A stretch of 6,405 nt of DNA from Acidobacteriaceae bacterium (GCA_003162255.1 PMMJ01000429.1:10725-17129), one strand, 5' to 3'; positions 1-6,003 are shown, counted from the stretch's first letter. Program-made: numbers and translations. The notes: generated by a model from the letters alone, not told the origin.

Positions 1-434
1 TTCAGCCTCACAAATGTGCGCTCCCGCCTGGAGCTTAGATTGTGAATCGCCCGTGCGATCAGTTCCTTCCCCGTTCCTGTCTCTCCGTGGAGCAGGACAG
101 TCGAATCCGTGGGCGCAACAATAGACACCTGCTCAAGCACTTTTTGGAAGGCGGAACTTTTTCCAATAATGTCTTCAAAGTTGTATTCAGAGCTGATTTC
201 TGATTCCAGATACAGTCGCTGGTCTTCCAAGTGGTCACGCGACGCTGTGAGCCGACCATAGGCCAAGGCATTGTCGAGCGCCAGAGATATCTGATTACTA
301 ACCTGAGACAGCAGATCCAGATCCGGCTGGCCGAAACTGTTCTCCTTTCGACTTCCGAGCACAATGGCTCCAATCGGGCCACCTGCCGTGACGAGAGGTG
401 CGGTCGCAATGGTAACGATGGACTCAGCTCGTAA
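1..434 (-). pseudogene. sigma-54-dependent transcriptional activator, internal fragment (GAF end + AAA+ start)
   Basis: Reading the minus strand from about 434 to base 1 gives an unbroken frame of about 144 codons. It starts near LRAESIVTIATAPLV and continues through VLGSRKENSFGQPDLDLL and NQISLALDNALAYG, the end of a GAF sensor domain. A linker follows (YLESEISSEYNFEDIIGKS), then the start of an AAA+ domain with Walker A GETGTGKE (bases 64-87) and LIARAIHNLSSRR. This order is typical of FhlA-like bacterial enhancer-binding proteins, which hydrolyse ATP to open sigma-54 promoters. The N-terminal half is missing because the frame is joined to the efflux-adaptor gene at about 431-434. The C-terminal half (rest of AAA+, DNA-binding helix-turn-helix) lies beyond the window. 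No start codon or ribosome binding site belongs to it here, so it is probably not translated in this frame. A regulator of this class would be the natural activator for the sigma-54 promoters at 3045 and 4873, but that link is inference. Confidence 0.85.
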
Positions 435-1201
435 ATCGGATCTAGTTGCTGGATAACCGCCAGCGCAGTGGGCTGGTACGCGGTCGTCATTGCGCCGACC
501 GTGATACTCGATATGCCAATGCGCCCGGAGATCGGAGCTTTGATCGGAGTGTAAGACAGGTTGATGCGCGCGCTCTCCACCGCCGCACGACTCATTCCGA
601 CAGCCGCCTTACGCGACTCAATCGTAGCTTCGGCTTGCTCAAGGGCCGCGCTGGCATCGTCGTAGTCCTGCTGTCCAACCGCATGGATCGCCGCGAGTCC
701 TTTCAACCGCTCGGCACGCAAGCGAATCGCGGGTAGGGTTGCTTTTGCCGTTATGAGATCCGCCTCTGCAGTGGCGAGGGCCGCCTTTGCCTGCTCGTAG
801 GCAGCTTGGTAAGGCGCAGGATCAATCTGATAAAGCAGGTCCCCTGCTTTAACGCTCGAGCCTTCACGGAATACTCGCTTCTGCAGAAGTCCACTCACTT
901 GCGGCCGGACCTCTGCAACGAGATATGAGCTCGTGCGTCCAGGCAATTCGGTGGTCAAGACCGCAGGTTCCGGACGTATGGTGACCGTGGCAACCTCGGC
1001 TGGAGATGCTGACGGCTTGGCTGTCTTTGATTTACAACCGGACAAGAGCAGCGCCAGGACAACGAACCCGATCATTACGCGATACCTGGGCCATTTGCCG
1101 GTCGATCTCGCGCGAAAGGACTGTCCTGGCAGCCTTTGAGAAAGGACTGCGTCACCGAGAGAACTGGTGTTGATGCCGTGCTTTTCGTCAACAATTGACA
1201 T
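59..1201 (-). CDS. RND efflux periplasmic adaptor (AcrA/MexA type), truncated and fused to an out-of-frame tail
   Basis: The N-terminal 257 residues are a membrane-fusion lipoprotein of an RND tripartite efflux pump, bridging inner-membrane pump and outer-membrane channel. From the ATG at 1201: a long charged N-region, a hydrophobic segment ending in lipobox LLSGC (Cys56), lipoyl half-motif VRPQVSGLLQKRVFREG (from about residue 98), an alpha-hairpin rich in Ala/Glu (132-218), and the second lipoyl half APISGRIG ending at TALAVIQQLDPIY (257). E. coli AcrA has almost the same block there and then continues into its beta-barrel. Here, after base 431, the frame reads the sigma-54 activator gene out of frame, giving about 124 meaningless residues to the stop at 59. 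The beta-barrel and membrane-proximal domains are absent, so the product should not work as an adaptor. I chose 1201 because GGAG sits 8 bases upstream; it overlaps the kinase-like stop by 14 bases. Other ATGs are at 1225 and 1075, and the frame opens at 1315. Confidence 0.8.
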   Translation of the reverse strand: MSIVDEKHGINTSSLGDAVLSQRLPGQSFRARSTGKWPRYRVMIGFVVLALLLSGCKSKTAKPSASPAEVATVTIRPEPAVLTTELPGRTSSYLVAEVRPQVSGLLQKRVFREGSSVKAGDLLYQIDPAPYQAAYEQAKAALATAEADLITAKATLPAIRLRAERLKGLAAIHAVGQQDYDDASAALEQAEATIESRKAAVGMSRAAVESARINLSYTPIKAPISGRIGISSITVGAMTTAYQPTALAVIQQLDPIYELSPSLPLRPHLSSRQVARLEPLCSEVERRTVSASRIWICCLRLVIRYLWRSTMPWPMVGSQRRVTTWKTSDCIWNQKSALNTTLKTLLEKVPPSKKCLSRCLLLRPRIRLSCSTERQERGRN

Positions 1202-1920
1202 GCGATTTGCTCCAGTTACCGCCATCTCCTTCTGCGCTCGCGTCGGCATGATTGGCTTGTTCGGCTCCTGCACTGTGTGGCTGCTGGCACGTGAGGTTCC
1301 GATTCTGCTTGGCACGGCTGATCGCGGTTGTGATCAGTTCAGCGGCAACTTCAAGACCCAAGGAGGTGTTAATGCAGAGATCGTAGAGTGACTTGTCGAG
1401 CCAATCTTTCCCGATAGTGTTGGCGAACATAACCTGCGCGCTGTCTATCGACGCGCTTTACAAGCGCCTCAAGATCCGCACACTCTGGTTGTCGGGCTCG
1501 TAGCCGCCGAAGTCGGTCCCTGATCGGTGCATACGCCAGAACATTGAGAACGTCGCGTCGTCCATGAAGGAAACATTGCGCACCGCGTCCCACGATCACA
1601 CAGTTCCCGGACTCGGCCGCTCTCTGGATCAAGCGCATCGTGATGTCATGGACAAAGTCTTCATCCATTTCGTGTGCCTGGGCCGGCGTACTGTACCCGT
1701 ACGGCGAGACATAGCTCATCCCCGCGATAGCCCACTGCCACCAGTGGCGTGCGTGTTCGTCAAGGCTCGCTGCGAGCTTTTGATCCACACCGGCAACGCG
1801 CGCTACGCGGTCCACAAGTTGGCGATCCAGCAATTCCCACCGCATCTTCACCGAGACCAGGTACCCGAGCTCTGCGCCTCCACTGCCATACTCGCGCGCG
1901 ATAGTAACTACACTGATCAA
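1188..1920 (-). CDS. cytidylate-kinase-like protein (Cytidylate_kin2 family), interrupted by a 1-base frameshift
   Basis: The N-terminus VVTIAREYGSGGAELG carries the P-loop signature (GSGG) of the cytidylate-kinase-like family, followed by ELLDRQLVDRVA, FVHDITMRLIQRAA and VIVGRGAQCFL. These proteins resemble nucleoside monophosphate kinases; their real substrate is usually unknown. The first frame continues to Tyr169 (RAGYVRQHY) and then degenerates, with a stop at 1369. The expected continuation GKDWLDKSLYD, then LCINTSLGLEVAAELI, is present in the next frame. One extra base at about 1413 (TAT-C-GGG-AAA) separates the two, and the repaired protein would be 243 residues, ending at 1188. The start is TTG at 1920, the only possible one because an in-frame TGA lies just upstream. 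It overlaps the preceding stop as TTGA and has a strong AGGGGGAG at 1923-1930, so translation is probably coupled. The shift may be a real mutation or a sequence error. In the operon it precedes the efflux adaptor. Confidence 0.8.
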
Positions 1921-2609
1921 AGCTCCCCCTGCCTTTCAGGATTAGTGCCAGGCCTTTTTCCTGCATTGGTTTGTGCCTCACGATGTTCCTCCAGCGACGC
2001 TTTGTGTGAGGGATCAGCGTCAGGTTGGTTTTTCGCTGAAGCGGCTTGGTCGCATTGTGGTCTCAACTGCAAGTCGTGAAGCCACGTCATTGCTCGACAG
2101 TTGGCGGCAAGCACTGTGGCGCGGGAAACATTCAGACGGACCACGCAGTCCTGGATGGATGATCGGATTGCCACTCTCAGTACCAGAATCGCGCGGCTCA
2201 GCGGATCAAGCTCGGCGATCACGATTCCGGGATCGGTTTGAAGAATGACGTTGAGACTGGAATCGCTCTCGACACGATCGCCCTGCGATAGGTGCTCGGC
2301 ATGAGAACAATGCCGATCCTTGTATGCGGCCTCACAACCGCGAATGGCACCGCCGCACTTGGATATCGCGCTTGTGATCGTCGCTGCCTTAGCCCATTCG
2401 ATAAGCCAATCACGGAGTGGACTGTGCCCTTCGACCGTCATGTCAAAGCCATTGACGACGGATTCATCTGCAGTCGCTTGGTCACCGGTTATCAGCAGGG
2501 CGAGCCGACTCAACAGAAGCCTTTCATCCCGGAAGCACTCCACGATCTCTGATACCGACGCATGATTTCGGTCATCCGCAGCCTTCATGCCCGTGTGGAA
2601 CCAACACAT
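1917..2609 (-). CDS. diverged ECF-type RNA polymerase sigma-factor-like protein
   Basis: The 230-residue product has two stretches resembling sigma-70 family parts. Residues about 29-75 (RDERLLLSRLALLITGDQATADE) match the start of a sigma region 2 but lack an obvious core-binding and -10 recognition helix. Residues about 133-181 (LDPLSRAILVLRVAI, then VVRLNVSRATVLAANCRAMTWL) have the look of region 4: the LxxxxRxxLVLR lead-in and a helix-turn-helix with a long second helix. A hydrophilic, probably disordered tail follows from residue 185. The divergence suggests a degenerate ECF sigma or a sigma-like regulator rather than a fully active sigma factor. The ATG at 2609 is favoured because AAGGAAGAG lies just upstream; the ATG at 2588 has no such site. 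It follows the STAS gene by 33 bases and overlaps the next start as TTGA, so it is operonic with both. A functional pairing with the STAS protein is inference. Confidence 0.65.
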   Translation of the reverse strand: MCWFHTGMKAADDRNHASVSEIVECFRDERLLLSRLALLITGDQATADESVVNGFDMTVEGHSPLRDWLIEWAKAATITSAISKCGGAIRGCEAAYKDRHCSHAEHLSQGDRVESDSSLNVILQTDPGIVIAELDPLSRAILVLRVAIRSSIQDCVVRLNVSRATVLAANCRAMTWLHDLQLRPQCDQAASAKNQPDADPSHKASLEEHREAQTNAGKRPGTNPERQGEL

Positions 2610-2642
2610 GTTCTCTTCCTTAGTACTGCCGCCGGGTAAGCC

Positions 2643-2990
2643 TCAACTCGCCCGGGTCTGGCTGGGCGAGGGCCTGTGAATGTCCCCTCGAAGCCGCTCT
2701 TTGGACGAAGCAGGCAGCTTCCCGTGGAGTGGCAAACGCAGCCGTTCACAGACACCGGCGGCGTAAACACCCTTCCCTACAAACGCCGCGCCGATGCTGC
2801 TGAACCAAATCAGCGCCTGTTCACCGACAGAGTCGACGTACGTCACGTCAGTGAGATCAATGATCAGTCCTTTTGGGACTGAGTTCATCGTGACTAGGGA
2901 CTTTGCCTGCTCTGCCCACTGACCAACCAGCCTGCCTTCCATCTTTAGAGTCGGACCATCCTCGAGCTCGTGAATCTCTGCACGAAACAT
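2643..2990 (-). CDS. STAS-domain protein (anti-sigma-factor-antagonist-like)
   Basis: This 115-residue cytoplasmic protein has the STAS fold pattern of SpoIIAA/RsbV-type antagonists. After the start MFRAEIHELEDGPTLKMEGR comes an amphipathic helix, then the core strand GLIIDLTDVTYVDSVGEQAL (residues 41-60), a helix, and VYAAGVCERL. In SpoIIAA the phosphorylated serine is the second serine of DSSG; here the motif is DSVG (53-56), so valine occupies that site and only Ser54 remains. Classic serine-phosphorylation partner switching may therefore not apply. The last 25 or so residues (from KLPASS) are polar and outside the domain. It is the first gene of the minus-strand operon. A sigma-54 promoter ends 55 bases upstream of the ATG, and a weak AGGT Shine-Dalgarno stands about 8 bases ahead of it. 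The next gene is sigma-factor-like, which fits a role in sigma-factor control, but no target is shown by the sequence. Confidence 0.8.
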   Translation of the reverse strand: MFRAEIHELEDGPTLKMEGRLVGQWAEQAKSLVTMNSVPKGLIIDLTDVTYVDSVGEQALIWFSSIGAAFVGKGVYAAGVCERLRLPLHGKLPASSKERLRGDIHRPSPSQTRAS

Positions 2991-3041
2991 TGCGTTTTAC
3001 CTGGATCAGCGGCCTTGTCCTGTTCTCCCGTCTCATGTCCC

Positions 3042-3127
3042 GGGGCAAGTTGTGTGCCAACACAGCGGGCGCTATCTCACTGAATAGACGTGGACAGCTC
3101 GCAGGCTTCCGCTCAGTCGGTTGCCCC
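3042..3127. repeat. 86-bp direct repeat, copy 1 (carries sigma-54 promoter)
   Basis: The same 86 bases recur at 4870-4955 in the same orientation with a single difference (C at 3098, T at 4926). The repeat begins GGGGCAA and ends TTGCCCC, a perfect 7-base inverted end, and near-identity stops at these ends. The minus-strand side carries the -24/-12 promoter, whose -12 TTGC lies within the terminal TTGCCCC. The other 68 bases lie upstream of the -24 element, where activator sites would be expected; I see no strong palindrome in them. No target-site duplication is evident. Confidence 0.9.
3045..3059 (-). promoter_or_regulatory. sigma-54 (-24/-12) promoter of the STAS operon
   Basis: On the minus strand the sequence is TTGGCACACAACTTGCC: TGGCAC, a 5-base spacer, then TTGC. 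This matches the sigma-54 consensus TGGCAC-N5-TTGC at every fixed base with the correct GG-to-GC spacing. The predicted start of transcription is at about 3034, giving a leader of about 44 bases before the STAS ATG at 2990. Such promoters need an ATP-driven enhancer-binding protein; a piece of one lies at 1-434. Confidence 0.8.
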
Positions 3128-3425
3128 AATGCGGGCATTGTCCGTATGTGGGCAAGTCTCCAGCAGCGGCAGCGGTACCTCGGAAACCAGTGTTCGTCCC
3201 TAATTATTTCGATAGGCAGAGAGTTGGGCGAGTGGCCCAGGCTTCCGCGAATAGCGACAGCTGGGCTATTTTGCTTTTGGGCGGAGAAGCGCTTCCGGGA
3301 ATCGTTACACGTTCGGCGGTTTGCGGAGTTGCGCCTCAATCATGTTTTGCTGGGCTGACCTCGCCATGCTGATCTCTCAATCGCCTGGCCGAATCTGTAA
3401 AGCTCCTCACTCTGCTTCTAGCAAG
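3128..3425. other. intergenic region with a plus-strand coding remnant (ADLAMLISQ)
   Basis: This stretch of about 300 bases lies between the repeat and the end of the carboxypeptidase-regulatory-like gene. No intact gene is evident. Bases 3354-3380 read ADLAMLISQ on the plus strand, matching ADLAVLISQ at 5153-5179; most base differences fall at third codon positions, suggesting shared coding ancestry. The adjoining upstream text (RFAELRLNHVLL, ending near 3351) is in another frame, so the remnant appears frameshifted. Just after the repeat, one plus frame reads CPQCGHCPYVGK, but without a convincing gene around it. No terminator hairpin was recognised. Confidence 0.4.
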
Positions 3426-4469
3426 CTACTTCGAATCGCGGGGCTTGCGGGTAAATCTTCCCAGAATGAACTCTTGCGCCAAGCTGCTGGCTACGCGTTC
3501 AGCGGTGTCGATAGCAAAGTTCCCGAGTACCAGCCCTGCGCCGCGATTCGAACGGGGATAGTAAGCGTTCGAGATAGCAGAAGATGCCAAGTCCCCGCCT
3601 AAGCTGGAGTAGTTCGGCTGCCACTTACCGTTGTCTCCCTTGCAGACAAACGGATTCAAGACCGCATGGCGAGTCCGAGACTTATTTGTACCGGTTCCTT
3701 GATAGAAGTAACGCGGATCTTGGTGCAAAAGCGATGGCAATATCGCGCCACCTATCATAATGTCCGTGAAACCGTCGGCGGCATTGGCGCCAAAGCGCTT
3801 GGCAAATCCCTGACCACCCTGACCGTAATTAGGGGTGTCGCCTGCCTGCTGGGCGCCAGAAAGAATCGCGATTCCTACAGCGGTAATTGGATCAGTCGCC
3901 ACTTTGAGCGCGAGCCTGAACTTCAGCTTCGTCGTGAGCGGCTCAGGATTGGGATCATAGACTACGTAGATATTCGGGATAATGCCGAAGACGCGCTGCT
4001 TTTCCTCGATCTTGACCTGCTCGGTCGCGACCTCCTCGGACGTTTGCGTCACAACGACCGTGGTGCGCGACATCGGAATCCGGAGTTGGATATCCGTCAG
4101 GATCTTGAACTGGCCAGGCTCGACCGTGACAACAGGAGACGTCCAGTCTGACAAATCCTTCGCGTTGATATTGATGTAATAGGGGGTTCCTGACTTGACC
4201 CCGTGGAACTCGAAGAATCCTTGGTCGTTTGTAACGACTGTGCGGCAATCGTTCGTGTCAGGACCCTTGAGAACTACGGTCGCATTAGGGACCGTGTCGC
4301 CACTCACATCAGTTACGGTGCCCACAATGCTTCCCATTTGTGGCTCTGGCGCTTCGACAGTCTGTCCTAGCATTACTACGGAGAACACCAACGCAACGGC
4401 AATTGCAGTCGCCAGCCAGTACAGTAATGGTTGCGCAACCGATCCAATGTGGCGATACGGAGCCCACAT
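3426..4469 (-). CDS. secreted carboxypeptidase-regulatory-like (SdrD-B/CNA-B-type) domain protein
   Basis: From the ATG at 4469 the product is 347 residues. The first 40 (MWAPYRHIGSVAQPLLYWLA, then a hydrophobic run to VMLGQTVEA) form a signal peptide or N-terminal membrane anchor. A carboxypeptidase-regulatory-like beta-sandwich follows: GSIVGTVTDVSGDTVPNATV, then TVVTNDQGFFEFHGVKSGTP and VEPGQFKILTDIQLRI. The C-terminal half has a conserved block of unknown function (FGIIPNIYVVYDPNPEPLTT, QAGDTPNYGQGGQGFAKRFG, ILPSLLHQDPRYFYQGTG, CKGDNGKWQPNYSSLGGDL). I know this layout mainly from Acidobacteriota proteins of unknown role, probably in the periplasm or outer envelope. The start at 4469 is preferred because AAAGGG stands about 6 bases upstream and it gives a normal signal peptide. 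The frame stays open to a TTG at 4646, which overlaps the previous small ORF's stop as TTGA, but no Shine-Dalgarno precedes that TTG. No catalytic carboxypeptidase domain is present. Confidence 0.85.
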   Translation of the reverse strand: MWAPYRHIGSVAQPLLYWLATAIAVALVFSVVMLGQTVEAPEPQMGSIVGTVTDVSGDTVPNATVVLKGPDTNDCRTVVTNDQGFFEFHGVKSGTPYYININAKDLSDWTSPVVTVEPGQFKILTDIQLRIPMSRTTVVVTQTSEEVATEQVKIEEKQRVFGIIPNIYVVYDPNPEPLTTKLKFRLALKVATDPITAVGIAILSGAQQAGDTPNYGQGGQGFAKRFGANAADGFTDIMIGGAILPSLLHQDPRYFYQGTGTNKSRTRHAVLNPFVCKGDNGKWQPNYSSLGGDLASSAISNAYYPRSNRGAGLVLGNFAIDTAERVASSLAQEFILGRFTRKPRDSK

Positions 4470-4642
4470 ACTTGCCCTTTCGCACGGCATCGGTACTGTC
4501 CGCTCTAATCGACTCCTGACTTCAGCCACGCCGCACCAACTCAGGGCCTGATTGCCGCACGTCGTGGCAATCATGGAAACAGTAGCGGCACAGCCAAGCG
4601 AGGCGAGAAGCACCATAAGAGAAGGGTGCTGTCGGCGGAGAT

Positions 4643-4819
4643 TCAATTGGTTGCAAGATCATTTGTTGTCGTTCTCAGATTGACAATTTCGCGCCGACCG
4701 GTGTCTTGGTGGGACCCACGGCGTGTGCAGCGGGACTCGAACCGTCTGGTTGCTCCGCCTTTGCGCGTTGAAGGAGGTTCCTCGAGCACGCGGACGATAG
4801 CGGTTTCTGCGCGAAACAT
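4643..4819 (-). pseudogene. 58-codon stub sharing the STAS gene's start (MFRAE...)
   Basis: The ATG at 4819 stands 54 bases from the second sigma-54 promoter, almost the same distance as the STAS ATG from the first one. Both begin ATGTTTCG(T/C)GCAGA and share a CTCGAGGA a few codons later (MFRAEIHELEDG against MFRAETAIVRVLEEP). After about 14 codons the likeness ends: the rest (from PSTRKGG to DLATN) is Arg/Thr-rich, has no STAS core and matches no family I know. It is most simply a duplicated STAS start joined to unrelated DNA, though a genuine small protein cannot be excluded. The sequence upstream of the ATG (GGGAAAGAAGCG) offers a weak ribosome binding site. Its TGA overlaps a TTG of the next open frame. 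Confidence 0.4.
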
Positions 4820-4869
4820 CGCTTCTTTCCCGTAGCTCGCGGTTTGTTCTGCTCTCCCTCTTATGCAGA

Positions 4870-4955
4870 GGGGCAAGTTGTGTGCCAACACAGCGGGCGC
4901 TATCTCACTGAATAGACGTGGACAGTTCGCAGGCTTCCGCTCAGTCGGTTGCCCC
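4870..4955. repeat. 86-bp direct repeat, copy 2 (carries sigma-54 promoter)
   Basis: Identical to 3042-3127 except for T at 4926. The ends are again GGGGCAA and TTGCCCC. The left flank (leader and start codon) is only loosely alike between copies, by eye well below the identity of the repeat, so conservation drops sharply at the inverted ends. The two copies are 1828 bases apart and bracket the carboxypeptidase-regulatory-like gene. Confidence 0.9.
4873..4887 (-). promoter_or_regulatory. sigma-54 (-24/-12) promoter, second copy
   Basis: This is the same TGGCAC-N5-TTGC element as at 3045-3059, on the minus strand within the second 86-bp repeat. It would transcribe the 58-codon stub and then the carboxypeptidase-regulatory-like gene, with a predicted start at about 4862. 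Retention of the exact spacing and of the 54-55 base distance to an ATGTTTCG start suggests that the whole promoter-leader-start unit was copied. Confidence 0.75.
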
Positions 4956-5278
4956 GACTTTGGCGGCGGGTCTGGGCATCATGGAAGTGTGTTCTTCCAA
5001 TGAGATGGGTGCTCCAAACGCCTCGCATCTGGAACAGGAGACCACGCAGCCGAACCGACCGAAGCAGACCAAGATCAGTCCCGGTAAACGCGCATGGAGC
5101 ATGGAGCCGTGCATTTCCCGGCACCCATCTGATCCTGGAATTGTGGCGCTATGCCGACTTAGCAGTACTGATCTCCCAAGCATGCCTTAGTCGGCACTTC
5201 TCCGAGATGATGGATAGGATCGCTAAGGGACCGGAAGACGTGAAAAAATCAGTTAGGGCCGCAGATGAACTCCCATGA
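4949..5278 (+). CDS. hypothetical protein; C-terminal part (ADLAVLISQ...) looks genuine
   Basis: This open frame starts at a TTG inside the end of the repeat and stops at 5278. I do not recognise a family. The first 55 or so residues are Arg/Trp-rich and look like out-of-frame reading. The last 50 (LILELWRYADLAVLISQACL, then SRHFSEMMDRIAKGPEDVKK) look like real protein: a mixed hydrophobic and charged helical segment whose ADLAVLISQ core recurs at 3354-3380 with mostly synonymous differences. The true start is unclear: no good Shine-Dalgarno precedes the ATGs, and an upstream frameshift is possible. It reads towards greB and stops 86 bases before the greB start, so the two could be cotranscribed. 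Confidence 0.35.
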   Translation: MPRLWRRVWASWKCVLPMRWVLQTPRIWNRRPRSRTDRSRPRSVPVNAHGAWSRAFPGTHLILELWRYADLAVLISQACLSRHFSEMMDRIAKGPEDVKKSVRAADELP

Positions 5279-5300
5279 ACGTGGATGACCTACAGTGTTT

Positions 5301-5337
5301 TCCATCGGCGTTCATCCGCATTCATTGGGGGCAACCA
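5301..5337. repeat. possible dispersed intergenic repeat trace (CGTTCATCCGCATTCATT)
   Basis: Between the hypothetical ORF and greB lies CGGCGTTCATCCGCATTCATT, whose minus-strand translation gives MNADERRW. From memory this resembles a short intergenic motif (CGTTCATCCGCG-like) scattered in many soil-bacterial genomes. Only one copy is in this window, so repeat status cannot be shown here. Confidence 0.2.
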
Positions 5338-5364
5338 CTGGATTCGCGCTGGGAGGACTACGAG

Positions 5365-6003
5365 ATGCGGAAAGGGTTTACGAGAAAACCACAAGGGGAC
5401 GAGCCCGCGACGCGAGGCAAGAACTACATAACGCGGAGCGGGCTGCAGCGCCTCAAAGATGAGCACCGGTTTCTGCTCACCAGGGAACGCCCGGCCGTGG
5501 CGGAGGTGGTGGCGTGGGCTGCCAGCAACGGCGATCGCAGTGAAAACGCCGACTATCAGTACGGCAAGCGGCGGCTGCGGCAGATCGATGGGCGGATTCG
5601 CTTTCTCACGAAGCGAATCGAAGCCGCGGAAGTGGTGGACCCGGAAGCTCCGAGAGCGGGGCAGCCGGAGACGAGGGCATTCTTCGGGGCGACCGTGCGC
5701 TATGCCAATGCCGCGGGAGCGGAGCGAGTGGTGAGCATCGTAGGCACCGACGAGGTCGATCTCAACCGCAACCACATCAGTTGGGTGTCACCTCTGGGGC
5801 GCGCATTGATGAAGTCGGCAGCGGGTGACAGCGTAGTTCTCCAAGCGCCGGGCGGGACAGAATACCTGACGGTACTGGAAGTGTGTTACGAGCGCATTTC
5901 TGTGGAACCGTTCCGTGAACCACCTGGATCCGAGGCCTCGGCAAAGGGACTCCCTCGCCGACGCTCACCTGACGAAGAAGAGACGAAACGGCACAGGTGG
6001 TGA
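5365..6003 (+). CDS. greB: transcription elongation factor GreB
   Basis: The 212-residue product is a Gre factor, which enters the RNA polymerase secondary channel and stimulates cleavage of the backtracked transcript. The N-terminal coiled coil begins NYITRSGLQRLKDEHRFLL and holds the signature VVAWAASNGDRSENADYQYG, including the acidic Asp and Glu of the coiled-coil tip (GDRSENADY), then KRRLRQIDGRIRFLTKRI. The C-terminal FKBP-like domain includes FFGATVRYANA, RVVSIVGTDEVDLNRNHISW, SPLGRALMKSAAGDSVVLQA and PGGTEYLTVLEV. The WAAS block and the RIRFLTKRIE stretch favour GreB over GreA; E. coli GreB is 158 residues. The extra length is a 20-residue basic N-terminal lead and a charged tail of about 35 residues (PPGSEASAKGLPRRRSPDEE onwards). 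The start at 5365 has GGGAGG 8 bases upstream; an in-frame ATG at 5275 would add 30 unlike residues over the intergenic motif. The gene appears intact. Confidence 0.95.
   Translation: MRKGFTRKPQGDEPATRGKNYITRSGLQRLKDEHRFLLTRERPAVAEVVAWAASNGDRSENADYQYGKRRLRQIDGRIRFLTKRIEAAEVVDPEAPRAGQPETRAFFGATVRYANAAGAERVVSIVGTDEVDLNRNHISWVSPLGRALMKSAAGDSVVLQAPGGTEYLTVLEVCYERISVEPFREPPGSEASAKGLPRRRSPDEEETKRHRW

Noticed and set aside
1405..1420. Programmed ribosomal frameshift in the kinase-like gene
   Set aside because: The join needs +1 movement over TAT-C-GGG. There is no classic slippery heptamer, no rare-codon or stop pause and no evident downstream structure.
1940..1960. Another sigma-54 promoter (TGGCACTAATC on the minus strand)
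   Set aside because: The -24 half is present but the -12 position reads CTGA instead of TTGC.
3121..3372. Plus-strand ORF starting CPQCGHCPYVGK
   Set aside because: It has one CxxC-like cluster only; the rest shows no family features, and it does not stay in frame with the ADLAMLISQ trace.
4709..4765. tRNA-like text on the minus strand (GGTTCGAGTCCC, followed later by CACCA)
   Set aside because: The T-loop sequence is present, but the T stem mispairs at two of five positions and no acceptor, D or anticodon arms fit. GTGGGACCCAC nearby is just a short palindrome.
3042..4955. Composite transposon formed by the two 86-bp repeats
   Set aside because: No transposase lies between or beside them, the copies are direct, and no target-site duplications are visible.
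5290..5775. Long minus-strand ORF opposite greB
   Set aside because: It is antisense to a clearly recognised GreB and its translation is Arg/Pro-rich shadow sequence.
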